A stretch of DNA of 5,498 nt from Methanocalculus sp. GTDB taxonomy: Archaea > Halobacteriota > Methanomicrobia > Methanomicrobiales > Methanocorpusculaceae. The position numbers and the translations under genes were made by a program. Under the pieces are notes generated by a model. It was given only the letters and a program-made list of their open reading frames with translations, had not been told where the DNA came from and did no database searches. Where the stretch lies: assembly GCF_029762515.1 (NCBI RefSeq), contig NZ_JARVGN010000125.1, positions 1 through 5,498 on the forward strand, given 5' to 3'. Each line of letters starts with the position of its first letter. The first letter of the stretch is position 1. Below are positions 5,209 to 5,498 of the stretch, piece after piece.

Positions 5209-5498
5209 ATGTCTGGAAAAAAATTCATGTATGTGGGGTTTGCTGCTATCCTGATCATTGCCTGCTTTCTGGCAGGGTGCATGGGATCTGATGGTACCGG
5301 TAAAGAAGAGACGATTGTCATCGGCGGGAAGCCGTTCAATGAACAGTATATCCTTGCCAATATGATTGCCCTTCTGCTTGAGGAAGAGGGATACCAGACA
5401 GATATCAGGTCCGGTATGAATGACGCAACCCTTTTTGAGGGGATCAAAAGGGGGCAGGTGGATGTCTATGTCGAATATACCGGTACTGCCTACTCACA
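5209..5498 (+). CDS. Glycine betaine/osmoprotectant ABC transporter substrate-binding lipoprotein (partial, 3' end outside window)
   Basis: The first 96 residues of a binding protein that should collect compatible solutes such as glycine betaine, carnitine or choline for an Opu/OsmF-type importer. A signal peptide (Lys4-Lys5, hydrophobic core about 6-22) ends in the lipobox L-A-G-C, making Cys24 the likely lipid anchor. The mature part carries IGGKPFNEQYILANMIALLL (about 38-57) and, at the window edge, VDVYVEYTGTAYS; both match the conserved N-lobe of the OpuAC/OpuCC/OsmF family (PF04069), which usually has GSKxFTEQ and YxEYTGT at these places. The frame is open to the last base, so the gene is cut by the window edge, not broken. 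Full-length relatives are about 300 residues. Permease and ATPase genes may lie downstream but are not visible. Confidence 0.88.
   Translation, partial: MSGKKFMYVGFAAILIIACFLAGCMGSDGTGKEETIVIGGKPFNEQYILANMIALLLEEEGYQTDIRSGMNDATLFEGIKRGQVDVYVEYTGTAYS

Overview
This window looks like chromosomal DNA of a methanogenic archaeon, probably of the order Methanomicrobiales. The clues are an FmdE-family protein (named from the formylmethanofuran dehydrogenase operon of methanogens), archaeal-style lipoproteins with short lipobox signal peptides, GGAGG/GGTG ribosome binding sites, and GC-rich genes separated by AT-rich promoter gaps. The assignment rests on protein style rather than on a marker gene, so the order is moderately sure and the genus is not determined.

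Layout. (1) 1-103: AT-rich promoter region. (2) 104-1252 (+): lipoprotein substrate-binding protein of a FecB/BtuF-type (iron complex, cobalamin or oxyanion) ABC importer. (3) 1253-1281: inverted repeat with T-runs on both strands, a likely shared terminator between convergent genes. (4) 1296-2270 (-): radical SAM protein of the COG0731 type with a C-terminal winged-helix domain. (5) 2271-2495: divergent promoter region. (6) 2496-2591 (+): a 31-codon reading frame with the best ribosome binding site in the region, overlapping the start of the next gene. (7) 2548-3666 (+): FecCD/BtuC-type permease. (8) 3663-4496 (+): its ATPase, overlapping the permease by 4 bp. (9) 4480-5115 (+): FmdE-family metal-binding protein with a zinc ribbon, overlapping the ATPase gene by 17 bp. 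(10) 5116-5208: T-rich terminator, then a TATA-type promoter with a pyrimidine-only leader. (11) 5209 to the window end (+): N-terminal part of a glycine betaine/osmoprotectant-type substrate-binding lipoprotein, cut by the window edge.

How the genes work together. The binding protein, permease and ATPase form one complete type II importer, although its binding-protein gene is separated from the permease-ATPase pair by an inverted radical SAM gene. The tight coupling of an FmdE-family gene to the importer suggests that the cargo is a metal or metal oxyanion used in metalloenzyme assembly (molybdate, tungstate, iron or a cobalt corrinoid). The sequence alone cannot choose among these. A similar bipartite sequence (GTATGTT, then GTTACA) lies upstream of both halves of the importer and may be a shared operator.

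The most notable points are the unclear 5' end of the permease gene (small leader ORF or frameshift), the shared upstream motif, and the importer-FmdE association. No CRISPR array, tRNA, rRNA or insertion sequence was seen.
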